From contig JAEWOS010000032.1 in NCBI GenBank assembly GCA_023460855.1, forward strand, positions 1 to 64,000: DNA of 64,000 nt, given 5' to 3'. A model generated the notes under the pieces. The model was not told the origin of the DNA, ran no database searches, and worked only from the letters and a program-made list of their open reading frames with translations. Shown here one piece after another: positions 16,522 through 25,089 of this stretch. The number at the start of each line of letters is the position of its first letter. The first letter of the stretch is position 1. The DNA is from Bacteroidota bacterium (GTDB lineage: Bacteria; Bacteroidota; Bacteroidia; Flavobacteriales; Weeksellaceae). Position numbers and translations under genes: made by a program.

Positions 16522-19440
16522 CTAAAACTCGAATTCCGCGATCAGCACTCCATCGCCATTTCCTTCTTTTGATTTTTTTTCATTCTGAAAAACAACAATT
16601 TGCCTTTCCTGTTTTCCGGTTGCATAATTCAGGAAAATTTCCGCCATAATTGCAGTTGGTCCGGTAACAGAAGCCTGCCTTTCAGCGTAGAAATTAGTTT
16701 CTATTTTATATTTCCCTTTAATTGCGCTTTTCAGCAAAAACTGTTCAGGACCAAAACCACCGGTAAAATCGTTGCTCAGTCTTCCGCCAATGCCGGTTTG
16801 TTTGTGCTGATAATAGCATTTTTCACCATTCGGATCTGTTACCCAAAGATCAATGTCTGTATCGTCTTTATTCCAGTTGATGACCACACGAATATTCACC
16901 GGTAGATCTGCAATGAGTTTCGGATTAACCTGCGAAATATTTATTTTTTCACGGTTGCGGCTAATCAGCTGATTAATTTCCATCAACAGAGTTTCCTCAA
17001 ATCCGGAGTCTCGACCTGCCATTTCAGGTGCATAGGAAAGGTTCAGAATTTTATAGAGATTATCCAGCGCTTCCTGATATTTTCCGTTGTCTTCTGCGGC
17101 CAATGCATAATCGCGGTAACTTTGCGGATCGAAAGGACGCATCTGCATTACTTTTTTTGTAATCCACAACTGCTTTTCGTTGTTTCCAGACTGCTTTAAT
17201 CTGTAGGCGAGTAATTTGTAAAGCTCTTCGTTTTCAAGATCCAAATCTGCTATGGAACTGAGCACTTTCATTCCGAGCCGGTTCTCTTTTTTTGAAAAGA
17301 GAAGCTGGGCTACATCAAAATAATAGCCCGGAGTTGAAATATAAGTTGGTCGTTGCTTGAGGTATTCCACGTACGCAGACTTTGCAGTTTTTCCCTCAAA
17401 AAATTTCATGTATTCTTTATCGGATTTGACGTCTACCGTTGTTATTTTACCGGATTGCGCAATTCCATCTTTTGTTTTTCTCTCGTTTGACCGCCTGTTA
17501 CTTTGGTATCCAAGTACAACAACTTCTTCAATTTCAGATGTTGTTGCACTGTCTCTTGTAACTGCAACTCCTGCAACTTGTCCACTTATAGATGACACTG
17601 GTTGAGAATTGTTGGTTCTTGTCATCTCCACTTCCTGATCATAGACTACATTTGGTTTGGGATACGTTTTTTTTGAGCTGAAATCTTCCTGATGCCATTT
17701 TTTTAAGTCTTCAATCATCCTTTCGGATTTGGCCATCAAATCATTCACACGTTTCTCGCGAAAATCGAGATTGTTCTTTATTCTCTTATCATATTCATTC
17801 CGCAATTCATCCGGAGGAAAGATTTGATAACGGACATAATCATCGACAGATTCCAACACCATTAAACTTGTATTATCGGTTACGATGCCAAACTGCTTCC
17901 CGATATTTCTAATTTCCTTCTGATTCTCGTTGCTGAAAATTTCAAGTTCTGCGATTTTGTTCTGCGCCCAGAATTTTGAAATATTCCAGTCTGTAACCGT
18001 TTGTTTTGTGGCATCTAAGACAATATTCCGCTCAAGTGAAGGCTGATTTTCGTAACCGAACAAAAGTGTAACTGTAGCCGAATTTTGCTTAAGAATTCCT
18101 GAAATTGAAAAACCTTCATCAACCGTTGCAGGAAGTGAAGGATAAACATCTGAAACCGCAGCATTTTCTTTGATGCCTAAAAACTTCAAAGGAGATGTTA
18201 ATAATTTCCTGACTTCTTTTTCTGCAGGATTTTCATTAAGATTCAGAAACTCTCCTCCAGTTTTGGCAGCAATATATTTCAGCTGAGAATAATCTGCTTT
18301 CGTTCCTGCGACAACCGTATAAACCGGCACATTCCATTTTAGATTAAGATCACCGAATGAAGTAATTCCGTCGGAAAAAAAGATGATTTCATCCGCTTTT
18401 ACACTTTTAATCTGAGAGAAATCTGTTCCCCCGTCATAAGTAATCTGTGACAGATAGTTTTTAAGATTCTGCCAATTGGCATCGGAAACTTGAAAAGATT
18501 TTCCTTCATCGAAAGTGTTACTCAACAGATAAACCTTCACCGAAACATTTTTCACCGCTTTGAAATATTCTTCAAGTAGCTGCAGTTCTTTTTCATGATT
18601 TCTTGCCGTTCCACTTAAAGAATTGTCCCAAACAATGGCGATTTCAGAAGGAAGTTTTTTGGCTCTTTCTCCTTTCGGAATTCCGAGATTGCTTAAGAAA
18701 TAATATGAATTTCCGGAAGCCGACTGCATCAAAGTCTGTTGATAATTATCCGGTTTCGGGACTGTAACTCTTAAATCGTTCTGAGGTTTGTAATTTTTTT
18801 TATGAGTAATTGCAGTCCAGACATTTCCATTTTTTTCAAAATCAAAAGTTCCGTCGGGTTTTTCTGTCAATTTTGGAGTACTCGCTGTTTCGTATACTGA
18901 AACTTTCAGCTTAAATTCTGCAAGTTCTTTTTCATATTTCAACGGAGCATAGTAAATAACTGAACCGGCTTTAGATTTCAGTTCCGTATTGTAGGAAATC
19001 TGTACTGTTCTCTGCCCTTTCGGCGGAACAGGATAAATTCTTGTCCGGAAATTATTTCCTTCCACTTTTTCAATAATTCCGGGATCGATTCTTCTTTTCT
19101 GAATCGATTCGAAAACTTCCTTGGCTTTTTCTTTTTCAACCGGAACCGCATTTCGCAGCTTCCCATCAATATCCAGTGCATAACCGCTCACCGAAACATT
19201 TTCGGGTAAAGGAAAAGTTAGTCGTCCTTCCAAAATCCGGTTTGAATTATTTCGGAAAACCATCGTTGCAACTGTAGTGGAAATATTTCCTGAAATTTTT
19301 ACGTCAAGATCAAGCGAATGAAGCACGACTTCATTGGTAGATTTGAAAGTACCGTTATCTCTCGGAACTTCAATAACCGGAATCTGTGCGAAACCGATAA
19401 GTGGAAGTATGATAAACAGAAAAAAGGAAATCTTTTTCAT
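16522..19440 (-). CDS. VIT/vWA-domain protein with TonB-plug-like motif and C-terminal DUF2135-like domain
   Basis: The 972-residue protein (start MKKISFFL, chosen because a -7 box lies in the longer frame) has a signal peptide ending GFAQ. Residues about 25-150 match the VIT domain (SGNISTTVATMVFRNN, EGRLTFPLPENVSVSGYALD). A vWA-like domain follows at about 265-420 with a complete DxSxS metal-site motif (DNSLS) and FFSDGITSFGD. Near 615-650 sits SSISGQVAGVAVT then EIEEVVVLGYQSNRR, which resembles the plug and box region of SusC-type TonB-dependent receptors. A helical TPR-like part (about 690-800) precedes a DUF2135-like domain (VVINWNKDDTDIDLWVTDPN, near 840). Related VIT/vWA proteins mediate adhesion; the role here is inferred, location periplasmic or outer membrane. 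Confidence 0.85.
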   Translation of the reverse strand: MKKISFFLFIILPLIGFAQIPVIEVPRDNGTFKSTNEVVLHSLDLDVKISGNISTTVATMVFRNNSNRILEGRLTFPLPENVSVSGYALDIDGKLRNAVPVEKEKAKEVFESIQKRRIDPGIIEKVEGNNFRTRIYPVPPKGQRTVQISYNTELKSKAGSVIYYAPLKYEKELAEFKLKVSVYETASTPKLTEKPDGTFDFEKNGNVWTAITHKKNYKPQNDLRVTVPKPDNYQQTLMQSASGNSYYFLSNLGIPKGERAKKLPSEIAIVWDNSLSGTARNHEKELQLLEEYFKAVKNVSVKVYLLSNTFDEGKSFQVSDANWQNLKNYLSQITYDGGTDFSQIKSVKADEIIFFSDGITSFGDLNLKWNVPVYTVVAGTKADYSQLKYIAAKTGGEFLNLNENPAEKEVRKLLTSPLKFLGIKENAAVSDVYPSLPATVDEGFSISGILKQNSATVTLLFGYENQPSLERNIVLDATKQTVTDWNISKFWAQNKIAELEIFSNENQKEIRNIGKQFGIVTDNTSLMVLESVDDYVRYQIFPPDELRNEYDKRIKNNLDFREKRVNDLMAKSERMIEDLKKWHQEDFSSKKTYPKPNVVYDQEVEMTRTNNSQPVSSISGQVAGVAVTRDSATTSEIEEVVVLGYQSNRRSNERKTKDGIAQSGKITTVDVKSDKEYMKFFEGKTAKSAYVEYLKQRPTYISTPGYYFDVAQLLFSKKENRLGMKVLSSIADLDLENEELYKLLAYRLKQSGNNEKQLWITKKVMQMRPFDPQSYRDYALAAEDNGKYQEALDNLYKILNLSYAPEMAGRDSGFEETLLMEINQLISRNREKINISQVNPKLIADLPVNIRVVINWNKDDTDIDLWVTDPNGEKCYYQHKQTGIGGRLSNDFTGGFGPEQFLLKSAIKGKYKIETNFYAERQASVTGPTAIMAEIFLNYATGKQERQIVVFQNEKKSKEGNGDGVLIAEFEF

Positions 19441-19476
19441 AAGACGTGTTTTTTTGGTGTGTTCAGTGACGAGGGC

Positions 19477-19484
19477 TAAAGTTA
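19477..19484 (-). promoter_or_regulatory. Putative -7 box TAACTTTA for the VIT/vWA gene
   Basis: Minus-strand TAnnTTTA, a near-consensus box, 37 bases upstream of the chosen ATG at 19440. Confidence 0.4.
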
Positions 19485-19605
19485 AATCTTTTGCGTGAAC
19501 GACATCAGAATAAATCAAGTGGGGGTCAGAAAAGATTTCAACAGGGCAAAAAAAATAGATTCAAAATATTTTAATCCCGGTCATAGTACATCGGAAGAAA
19601 TTAAT

Positions 19606-19613
19606 TAAGTTTA
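19606..19613 (+). promoter_or_regulatory. Putative -7 box TAAGTTTA for the first tandem lipoprotein
   Basis: Near-consensus TAnnTTTA 22 bases before the ATG at 19636. Confidence 0.4.
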
Positions 19614-19635
19614 CGGACTAATAAATAAAAATAAA

Positions 19636-20382
19636 ATGAAAAAAATTATTTTCTCCGTAATTGCTGTATTGCTGCTGATGCTGCAGTCGTGTACAGTAAC
19701 TACCGACGTAACGCTTCATAAGGACAGTTCTTCCACGTTACAGATGGATTCTGAATTTAAAGAATTGCTGGAAATGGTAAAGCAACAGGGCGCTTCAGAA
19801 GCAGACATGAAAGGCCTGGATAAACTCCCGAAAGAGTGGACATCCATGTATGATCTTGAATTGAGAGACGGCGGTAAAATTACGGATAAAGACAGCATTC
19901 GTATGATGAAAAAAATGTTCGTGAAAGGAAATTTTCTCGTAAACGAACTCACGGGAATGTCCATCAGACTTGACCGCTTCACCAGACAGGATTATCAAAC
20001 CATCGAAAAAATGAGCAAGGAGAATGACGGAGACCAGATGCCTGTAGACGGAAAAATGTTTATGAGCTGGGATGGTAAAAAAATTGTGCTGAACACCAAA
20101 GATTTTTCACTGAGCGGAATGGAAGAAATTATCGCGCAGGGAACTGCAGATGGTGATGCACCGGTAGATGCAGAACAGACCAAACAGATGATGCAGATGA
20201 TGATAAAAAAAATGACCTACAATCTGAAATTTGAAAATGACATCAAATCGATTACCGGAAAACACGACTGGGTAAAGCAAATCGACAAACGCACCGTTCA
20301 GGTAAATTACGACATCAACAATCTTGATCAGGCCACTAAATTAACGAATAACGATCCGCAGATTACCATCATTACCGAATAA
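19636..20382 (+). CDS. Lipoprotein, first of a tandem paralogous pair
   Basis: The 248-residue protein has a lipoprotein signal with lipobox LMLQSC (Cys at 19). The mature part is charged and methionine-rich, with TLHKDSSSTLQMDSEF near the start, LPKEWTSMYDLELRDG and MMKKMFVKGN in the middle, and a conserved end KSITGKHDWVKQIDKRTV...DPQITIITE. The next gene shares the opening, the middle and the end, so the two arose by duplication. No known domain is recognised. An envelope location is expected. A terminator separates the two genes. Confidence 0.82.
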   Translation: MKKIIFSVIAVLLLMLQSCTVTTDVTLHKDSSSTLQMDSEFKELLEMVKQQGASEADMKGLDKLPKEWTSMYDLELRDGGKITDKDSIRMMKKMFVKGNFLVNELTGMSIRLDRFTRQDYQTIEKMSKENDGDQMPVDGKMFMSWDGKKIVLNTKDFSLSGMEEIIAQGTADGDAPVDAEQTKQMMQMMIKKMTYNLKFENDIKSITGKHDWVKQIDKRTVQVNYDINNLDQATKLTNNDPQITIITE

Positions 20383-20386
20383 ATAG

Positions 20387-20410
20387 AATGCTCCTTTAGG
20401 AGCATTTTTA
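20387..20410 (+). terminator. Rho-independent terminator
   Basis: AATGCTCC and GGAGCATT pair around TTTA and are followed by a T run. Confidence 0.88.
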
Positions 20411-20483
20411 TTTTAATTATGCGCAGTTTTATTTGGTTTAACTTTTGCCTCCGTCACTAATCTAACTGGCAAAAAATCCTAAA

Positions 20484-21269
20484 ATGTTAAAAAAATTCGT
20501 ACTAGCTGTTTCAGGAGCTGCACTTTTGCTGATGCAAAGCTGCTCTATGAATACAGAGACGACTTATTATAAAGACTCCGCAAGCAGTATGCAGAGCAAT
20601 GTGCTGATCGACAGAACGATGTTCGGCGTGATGAACATGATGGGCAACGGCGCCGCAGAATCGAGTCCGGTTGATACAGGAAAACTGTCCACTGACTGGC
20701 AAAGCCTTTACGATCTTCAGAAAGACGGAACTGTAACCCTGAACGACAAGAAAGTAGCTCCGCTGAAAAAAATGTTTGTAAAGCTGAACAAAAACGGCAG
20801 CGAAATTCAGGGATTCTCTCTGAAATATGACAAACTACTACCTACAGAAATCGCTTCGATTTTCGCGAGTAAAAAGGAACTGAGCAAGCTTCCGCTTTCC
20901 GATTTCGGACGTTGGGACGGTAATAAACTCGAAATTGACACTGAAAAATTCAATGTTGCCGAGAATCTGTCGGATCTTGAAATTGCAGGCGACACAGAAA
21001 TAAAGACCACACCGGGAACGAAGCAGGATTCCATTATCGCATATGGAAAACAGATTGCTTCCGGAATGGTGGGAATGCTGAAGATGGTGAACATGAATTT
21101 CAGCAATACCCTGAAATTTCAGAAACCGATAAAATCCATCACCGGTAAACACGATTTTGTGGAACAGGTAGATCAGAACACGATCAGAATAAACGTTCGC
21201 ACCGCAGATCTGTGGGACGAGGGAAAACTGAAAAACAAGGATAAGAAAATCGTGATCATCACGGAATAA
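20484..21269 (+). CDS. Lipoprotein, second of the tandem pair
   Basis: The 261-residue protein has the lipobox LLMQSC (Cys at 20). TTYYKDSASSMQSN, LSTDWQSLYDLQKDG, LKKMFVKLNKNG and the ending KSITGKHDFVEQVDQNTI...DKKIVIITE are homologous to the same regions of the preceding gene. The middle differs (an insertion around SELSDLEIAGDTEIK-like acidic sequence and a loss of the Met-rich stretch). Function unknown; membrane-anchored envelope protein inferred. Confidence 0.82.
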   Translation: MLKKFVLAVSGAALLLMQSCSMNTETTYYKDSASSMQSNVLIDRTMFGVMNMMGNGAAESSPVDTGKLSTDWQSLYDLQKDGTVTLNDKKVAPLKKMFVKLNKNGSEIQGFSLKYDKLLPTEIASIFASKKELSKLPLSDFGRWDGNKLEIDTEKFNVAENLSDLEIAGDTEIKTTPGTKQDSIIAYGKQIASGMVGMLKMVNMNFSNTLKFQKPIKSITGKHDFVEQVDQNTIRINVRTADLWDEGKLKNKDKKIVIITE

Positions 21270-21272
21270 AAC

Positions 21273-21305
21273 AAAGCCGCCCCGGAAATCCGGGGCGGCT
21301 TTTTC
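21273..21305. terminator. Strong bidirectional terminator between the lipoprotein and serS
   Basis: AAAGCCGCCCCGG and CCGGGGCGGCTTT form a perfect 13-bp GC-rich stem with loop AAAT, flanked by A and T runs, between converging genes. Confidence 0.95.
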
Positions 21306-21318
21306 CTTTTTATATTTT

Positions 21319-22587
21319 CTAGGAAATCAAATCAAACCTTGCATATTCCGCGATTTTCGCAGGAAGCTTGATTCCGTCAGCAGTCTGGTTATTTTCCAGC
21401 AAAGCCGCCATAATTCGTGGCAGCGCCATCGCCGAACCGTTCAGCGTATGAACAAGCTGCATTTTGCCGTCTGCCTTATACCGGCATTTCAGTCTGTTCG
21501 ACTGAAAATTTTCAAAATTGGATACCGAACTCACTTCGAGCCATTTTTCCTGCGCAGCACTCCACACTTCAAAATCGTAGGTCATCGCTGAGGCAAATCC
21601 CATATCGCCGCCGCAAAGTCTTAAAATTCTGTACGGAAGTTCGAGATCCTCCAGAATTCCTTTCACGTGCTCCACCATTTCTTCCAGTGCCGCATACGAA
21701 TTCTCAGGTTTTTCGATTCTTACGATTTCTACTTTTTCGAACTGGTGCAGTCTGTTCAAACCACGGACATGCGCTCCATAACTTCCGGCTTCTCTGCGGT
21801 AACACTGGGAAAATGCGGTATTTTTCACCGGAAAATCCTTTTCTTCCAGAATAACATCTCGGTAAATATTGGTTACCGGAACTTCAGCGGTAGGAATCAG
21901 ATACAACTGATCTTCCTGTACGAAATACATCTGACCTTCTTTATCGGGAAGCTGACCTGTTCCATATCCTGAAGCTTCATTAACCACATGTGGCGGATTT
22001 ACTTCCAGATAGCCAGCCTCTACATTTTTATCGAGAAAATACTGAACGAGTGCTCTTTGCAGCCTTGCTCCTTTTCCCAGATAAACAGGAAATCCGGCGC
22101 CGGCGATTTTTACGCCGAGTTCAAAATCGATCAGGTTATATTTCTTTGCAAGTTCCCAATGCGGAATATTTCCTTCGCCAAGTCCTTCCACTTCGTGCGA
22201 CTGATACACAATTTCATTATCATCTGCGCCAACTCCGGCAACAACCTGCTGAAAAGGGATGTTGGGAATCTGATAGAGAATGTTCAGCAGATTCTGCTCT
22301 TCATCTTTCCGCGCATTTTCCAGTTCGCTGATTCTGTTTCCAAAACTACCGGTCTGTGCTTTTGCGGCTTCAGCTTCCTCCTTTTTTCCGGCTTTCATGA
22401 GCTGGCCGATTTCTTTGGAAATTCTGTTTCGCTCAGCATTCAGTCCGTCCAGTTCCACCTGGATTTTCCTGCGTGCTTCGTCGGATGCAATGGCATCGTC
22501 AACCAAATGTTCCTGTCTGAAGTTTCGTTTTTTCAAACCTTCGAGCACACGCGTTTTTTCGTCGCGCAAAAAGCTAACCTGTAACAT
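21319..22587 (-). CDS. serS: Seryl-tRNA synthetase
   Basis: SerRS charges tRNA-Ser with serine in the cytoplasm. The 422-residue length is normal. The N-terminal arm is a coiled coil (KIQVELDGLNAERNRISKEI). Class II motif 2 appears as FSQCYRREAGSYG with RGLNRLHQFEKVE, the serine-site TAEVPVTNIYRD is near residue 228, and motif 3 is GSAMALPRIMAALLENNQ close to the end. It converges on the lipoprotein gene and has its own -7 box upstream. Confidence 0.97.
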   Translation of the reverse strand: MLQVSFLRDEKTRVLEGLKKRNFRQEHLVDDAIASDEARRKIQVELDGLNAERNRISKEIGQLMKAGKKEEAEAAKAQTGSFGNRISELENARKDEEQNLLNILYQIPNIPFQQVVAGVGADDNEIVYQSHEVEGLGEGNIPHWELAKKYNLIDFELGVKIAGAGFPVYLGKGARLQRALVQYFLDKNVEAGYLEVNPPHVVNEASGYGTGQLPDKEGQMYFVQEDQLYLIPTAEVPVTNIYRDVILEEKDFPVKNTAFSQCYRREAGSYGAHVRGLNRLHQFEKVEIVRIEKPENSYAALEEMVEHVKGILEDLELPYRILRLCGGDMGFASAMTYDFEVWSAAQEKWLEVSSVSNFENFQSNRLKCRYKADGKMQLVHTLNGSAMALPRIMAALLENNQTADGIKLPAKIAEYARFDLIS

Positions 22588-22621
22588 GTTTAGAAAGAAT
22601 TATTGAATTGAATTAAAGGCG

Positions 22622-22629
22622 CAAAAATA
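22622..22629 (-). promoter_or_regulatory. Putative serS -7 box TATTTTTG
   Basis: Minus-strand TAnnTTTG match 35 bases upstream of the serS ATG. Confidence 0.5.
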
Positions 22630-22634
22630 CGCAT

Positions 22635-23129
22635 TTATTTGTGGACCTGCAGCACATTTGGCTGCCCCGGAGTTTTTGTAAATACTTTGATTTTATTGTA
22701 CCAGGCTTCATTCAGGAAGAAAATTTCGGGTGAATTTACATACCGCAGAATAAGTGTATCATTTACGCTTACCTGCGTTGTATCCGAGGTTTTCTTCATC
22801 ATATTCAGTGCAATCCGCGATTCATATATTTTTCTTTGAGAATCTGCAGAATCTACCAGAACGCGGCGCGCTCCGGCAATATATTCGATATAATTAATCG
22901 TGTCAGCAGTTTTTTTCGGAGTAAAACTTACCGGAACATTGTCGGTAAGGCCGTAATCGTCATTCATGCTGACGGAAATATAAGAATTCAGCAAGGTACT
23001 GTTCAGCATATCCTGACCTGCGGAATCAATATAAATATGCGCAATCTGATCGATCTGCTGCAGACCTTCATCTCCTTTCCGGCAGGAAAGAAAGGCAAGA
23101 AATATCAGCAGAAAGAAAATCTTTTTCAT
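22635..23129 (-). CDS. Small lipoprotein, unknown
   Basis: The 164-residue protein has a lipoprotein signal (LIFLAFLSC, Cys at 16). The mature part is mixed beta with no recognised domain: YIDSAGQDMLNSTLLNSY, VSFTPKKTADTINYIEYIAG, SVNDTLILRYVNSPEIFFLNE. It lies between asnB and serS, all on the same strand, with about 100 bases to asnB. Similar lipoproteins are annotated only as hypothetical in flavobacteria as far as I recall. Envelope location inferred. Confidence 0.72.
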   Translation of the reverse strand: MKKIFFLLIFLAFLSCRKGDEGLQQIDQIAHIYIDSAGQDMLNSTLLNSYISVSMNDDYGLTDNVPVSFTPKKTADTINYIEYIAGARRVLVDSADSQRKIYESRIALNMMKKTSDTTQVSVNDTLILRYVNSPEIFFLNEAWYNKIKVFTKTPGQPNVLQVHK

Positions 23130-23231
23130 GAATTTTTGAAATTAAAAACCGGGCCGCTTTTGCTTATCCGTATTTTTTCATCGTGCAATTTAACAATAAT
23201 ACGTAAGCTGTAAATCTCAAATCCGCTTTCT

Positions 23232-25088
23232 TTAGTCGAAATATGTTTGCATCCAGATTTCGAAAGTCACAAGCTGCCATATTTTAGAAAGATTTCCAGG
23301 CACCAAAATCGATCCCTCCCACCTTTCTATTGGAGCATTATTGAATATTTTCCTCGATTTAAGCAACTGCAGATGCTCATCAATGAAAGCACGAAGATTT
23401 GAATCCTCCTCATACCAACTTTGCAGCGGATAAACGAATCCTTTCTTTTTCATTTGCAGCACCGAAGCCGGCAGAAATTTCTCTGCAACCTTACGTAATA
23501 ACGGCTTATTCTCTTTTCCGTTGAATCTGATCTCTTCCGGCAAAGAAGACACATAATCGATCAGTTCATTGCTCAGATAAGGATATCTGAATTCCACACC
23601 ATATTTCATCGCGCTGAGATCGTCTCTGAACACATGATGAGAACCCAGAGAAATCTGCATGTCTTCCCGGAAATAATCGGAGTAACTATTCCCGGATTTC
23701 CGATTAATACCAGCTGTTGCTTCTTTAAAAAGTTCCTCAATCTCAAAAGGTTTCATTCCACCCTGTCCGTTGCGGAAAAAATCTGCAGCGTTTGTGAGGG
23801 AAAGATAATTCCGGATGCGCTTAAAAAAATTAAGATTAGCAGGCAAAAACCGCACTAAAAAACTGAATTTTCTGCTGTTCCGCCATTTTGCGAATCCGAG
23901 TAAATGCGGATATCCTCCAAAAAGTTCATCTGCACCATTTCCGCTGAGCACAACTTTAAAGCCTTTATTCCCGGCATATCTAGCCGCATGCAGCAGCACT
24001 TCCGGCGTTACGTAAGGCTCCTCGAAATGTGCAATATCTCTTTTCAGATTTTTCAGAATTTCCTCCGATGAGATATTTACCGTCTGATGTTCGATGTTAT
24101 ATTTTTCTGCAACTTCAACCGCATTGCTGATTTCCTTTTCAGCATTTTTGTAATTTACTGTAAATGCCCGTAGATCTGCATCTGCTTCGGCCGCTAAAAC
24201 TGTCGCAAGCGTAGAATCGATTCCACCGCTCATCATACTGATCACAGGCACATCAGCATTTAACTGATTTCTTACGCTTTTTTTGAGCAGATTCTCAACC
24301 TGATCTTTTGCTTCTGCAATGCTGTGTGATGTATTTTTTGGCTGAAATATCTGATAATATCGTTCTTTAACTAAAAGATTAGTTTTGAAACTAAATACTG
24401 CGGAGCAACCTGCTTCAAGCGAAAAAATTCCCTCAAAACATGTTTCCGGAGAAACGGTTGTAAGATAAGTGAAATTGCTTTTCACTCCATTCCAGTTAAT
24501 TTTTGGTCCGATAAAACCGCTCGCGAGCAAAGCTTTAATTTCCGACGCCCAGAACAGTCCGTTTTCATTCTGAAAATAAAAAAATGGTTTCAGGCCGACT
24601 CTGTCCCTTGCAAAAAACAGTTCATCTGCTCCGTAATCCCAGATGCAGAAACTGAACATACCGTCAAGTTTAAGAACCATTGACTTTCCCCAGACTTCAT
24701 ACGCTCTCAAAACAACTTCTGAATCGGTATTGCTGAAAAACTGCTGACCTGAATTAATAAGTTCATCTCGCAGTTCCCGGAAATTGTAGATTTCACCGTT
24801 AAAAGTAATCACATTCCTGTTCTCGGAAACCATTGGCTGATGTCCGGCTGCCGACAAATCCATAATTGAAAGCCGGCGGAAACCCATACCAAAACGCGAC
24901 TGTATTCCCGAATCGAGTTGACCGAATTGCCTTTTAATCTGTGGAACAGAATCTTTTCCCGAATAATGATTGCCGTTGAAAATATAGCCTTCATCGTCGG
25001 GACCGCGATGCCGTATTGCTTCATTCATACGAAGGAGCACAGAAGCAGGAAGCTCTTTTTTAGCAAAAAATCCGGTGATTCCACACAT
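23232..25088 (-). CDS. asnB: Asparagine synthetase (glutamine-hydrolysing), AsnB type
   Basis: The enzyme amidates aspartate, or an aspartate-like acceptor, using glutamine and ATP. The start is the ATG at 25088, giving MCGITGFFAKK, because Cys2 must be exposed as the N-terminal nucleophile of the glutaminase domain; the longer frame would bury it. Glutaminase signatures RHRGPDDEGY and GFRRLSIMDLS, NTDSEVVLRAYEVWG and the synthetase PP-loop SMMSGGIDSTLATVLA follow; 618 residues. The gene begins one base after the flippase stop codon, so it belongs to the glycosyltransferase-flippase operon. AsnB homologues in such clusters often amidate sugar acids; whether this one serves free aspartate or a glycan is not visible. 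Confidence 0.92.
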   Translation of the reverse strand: MCGITGFFAKKELPASVLLRMNEAIRHRGPDDEGYIFNGNHYSGKDSVPQIKRQFGQLDSGIQSRFGMGFRRLSIMDLSAAGHQPMVSENRNVITFNGEIYNFRELRDELINSGQQFFSNTDSEVVLRAYEVWGKSMVLKLDGMFSFCIWDYGADELFFARDRVGLKPFFYFQNENGLFWASEIKALLASGFIGPKINWNGVKSNFTYLTTVSPETCFEGIFSLEAGCSAVFSFKTNLLVKERYYQIFQPKNTSHSIAEAKDQVENLLKKSVRNQLNADVPVISMMSGGIDSTLATVLAAEADADLRAFTVNYKNAEKEISNAVEVAEKYNIEHQTVNISSEEILKNLKRDIAHFEEPYVTPEVLLHAARYAGNKGFKVVLSGNGADELFGGYPHLLGFAKWRNSRKFSFLVRFLPANLNFFKRIRNYLSLTNAADFFRNGQGGMKPFEIEELFKEATAGINRKSGNSYSDYFREDMQISLGSHHVFRDDLSAMKYGVEFRYPYLSNELIDYVSSLPEEIRFNGKENKPLLRKVAEKFLPASVLQMKKKGFVYPLQSWYEEDSNLRAFIDEHLQLLKSRKIFNNAPIERWEGSILVPGNLSKIWQLVTFEIWMQTYFD

Positions 25089-25089
25089 T

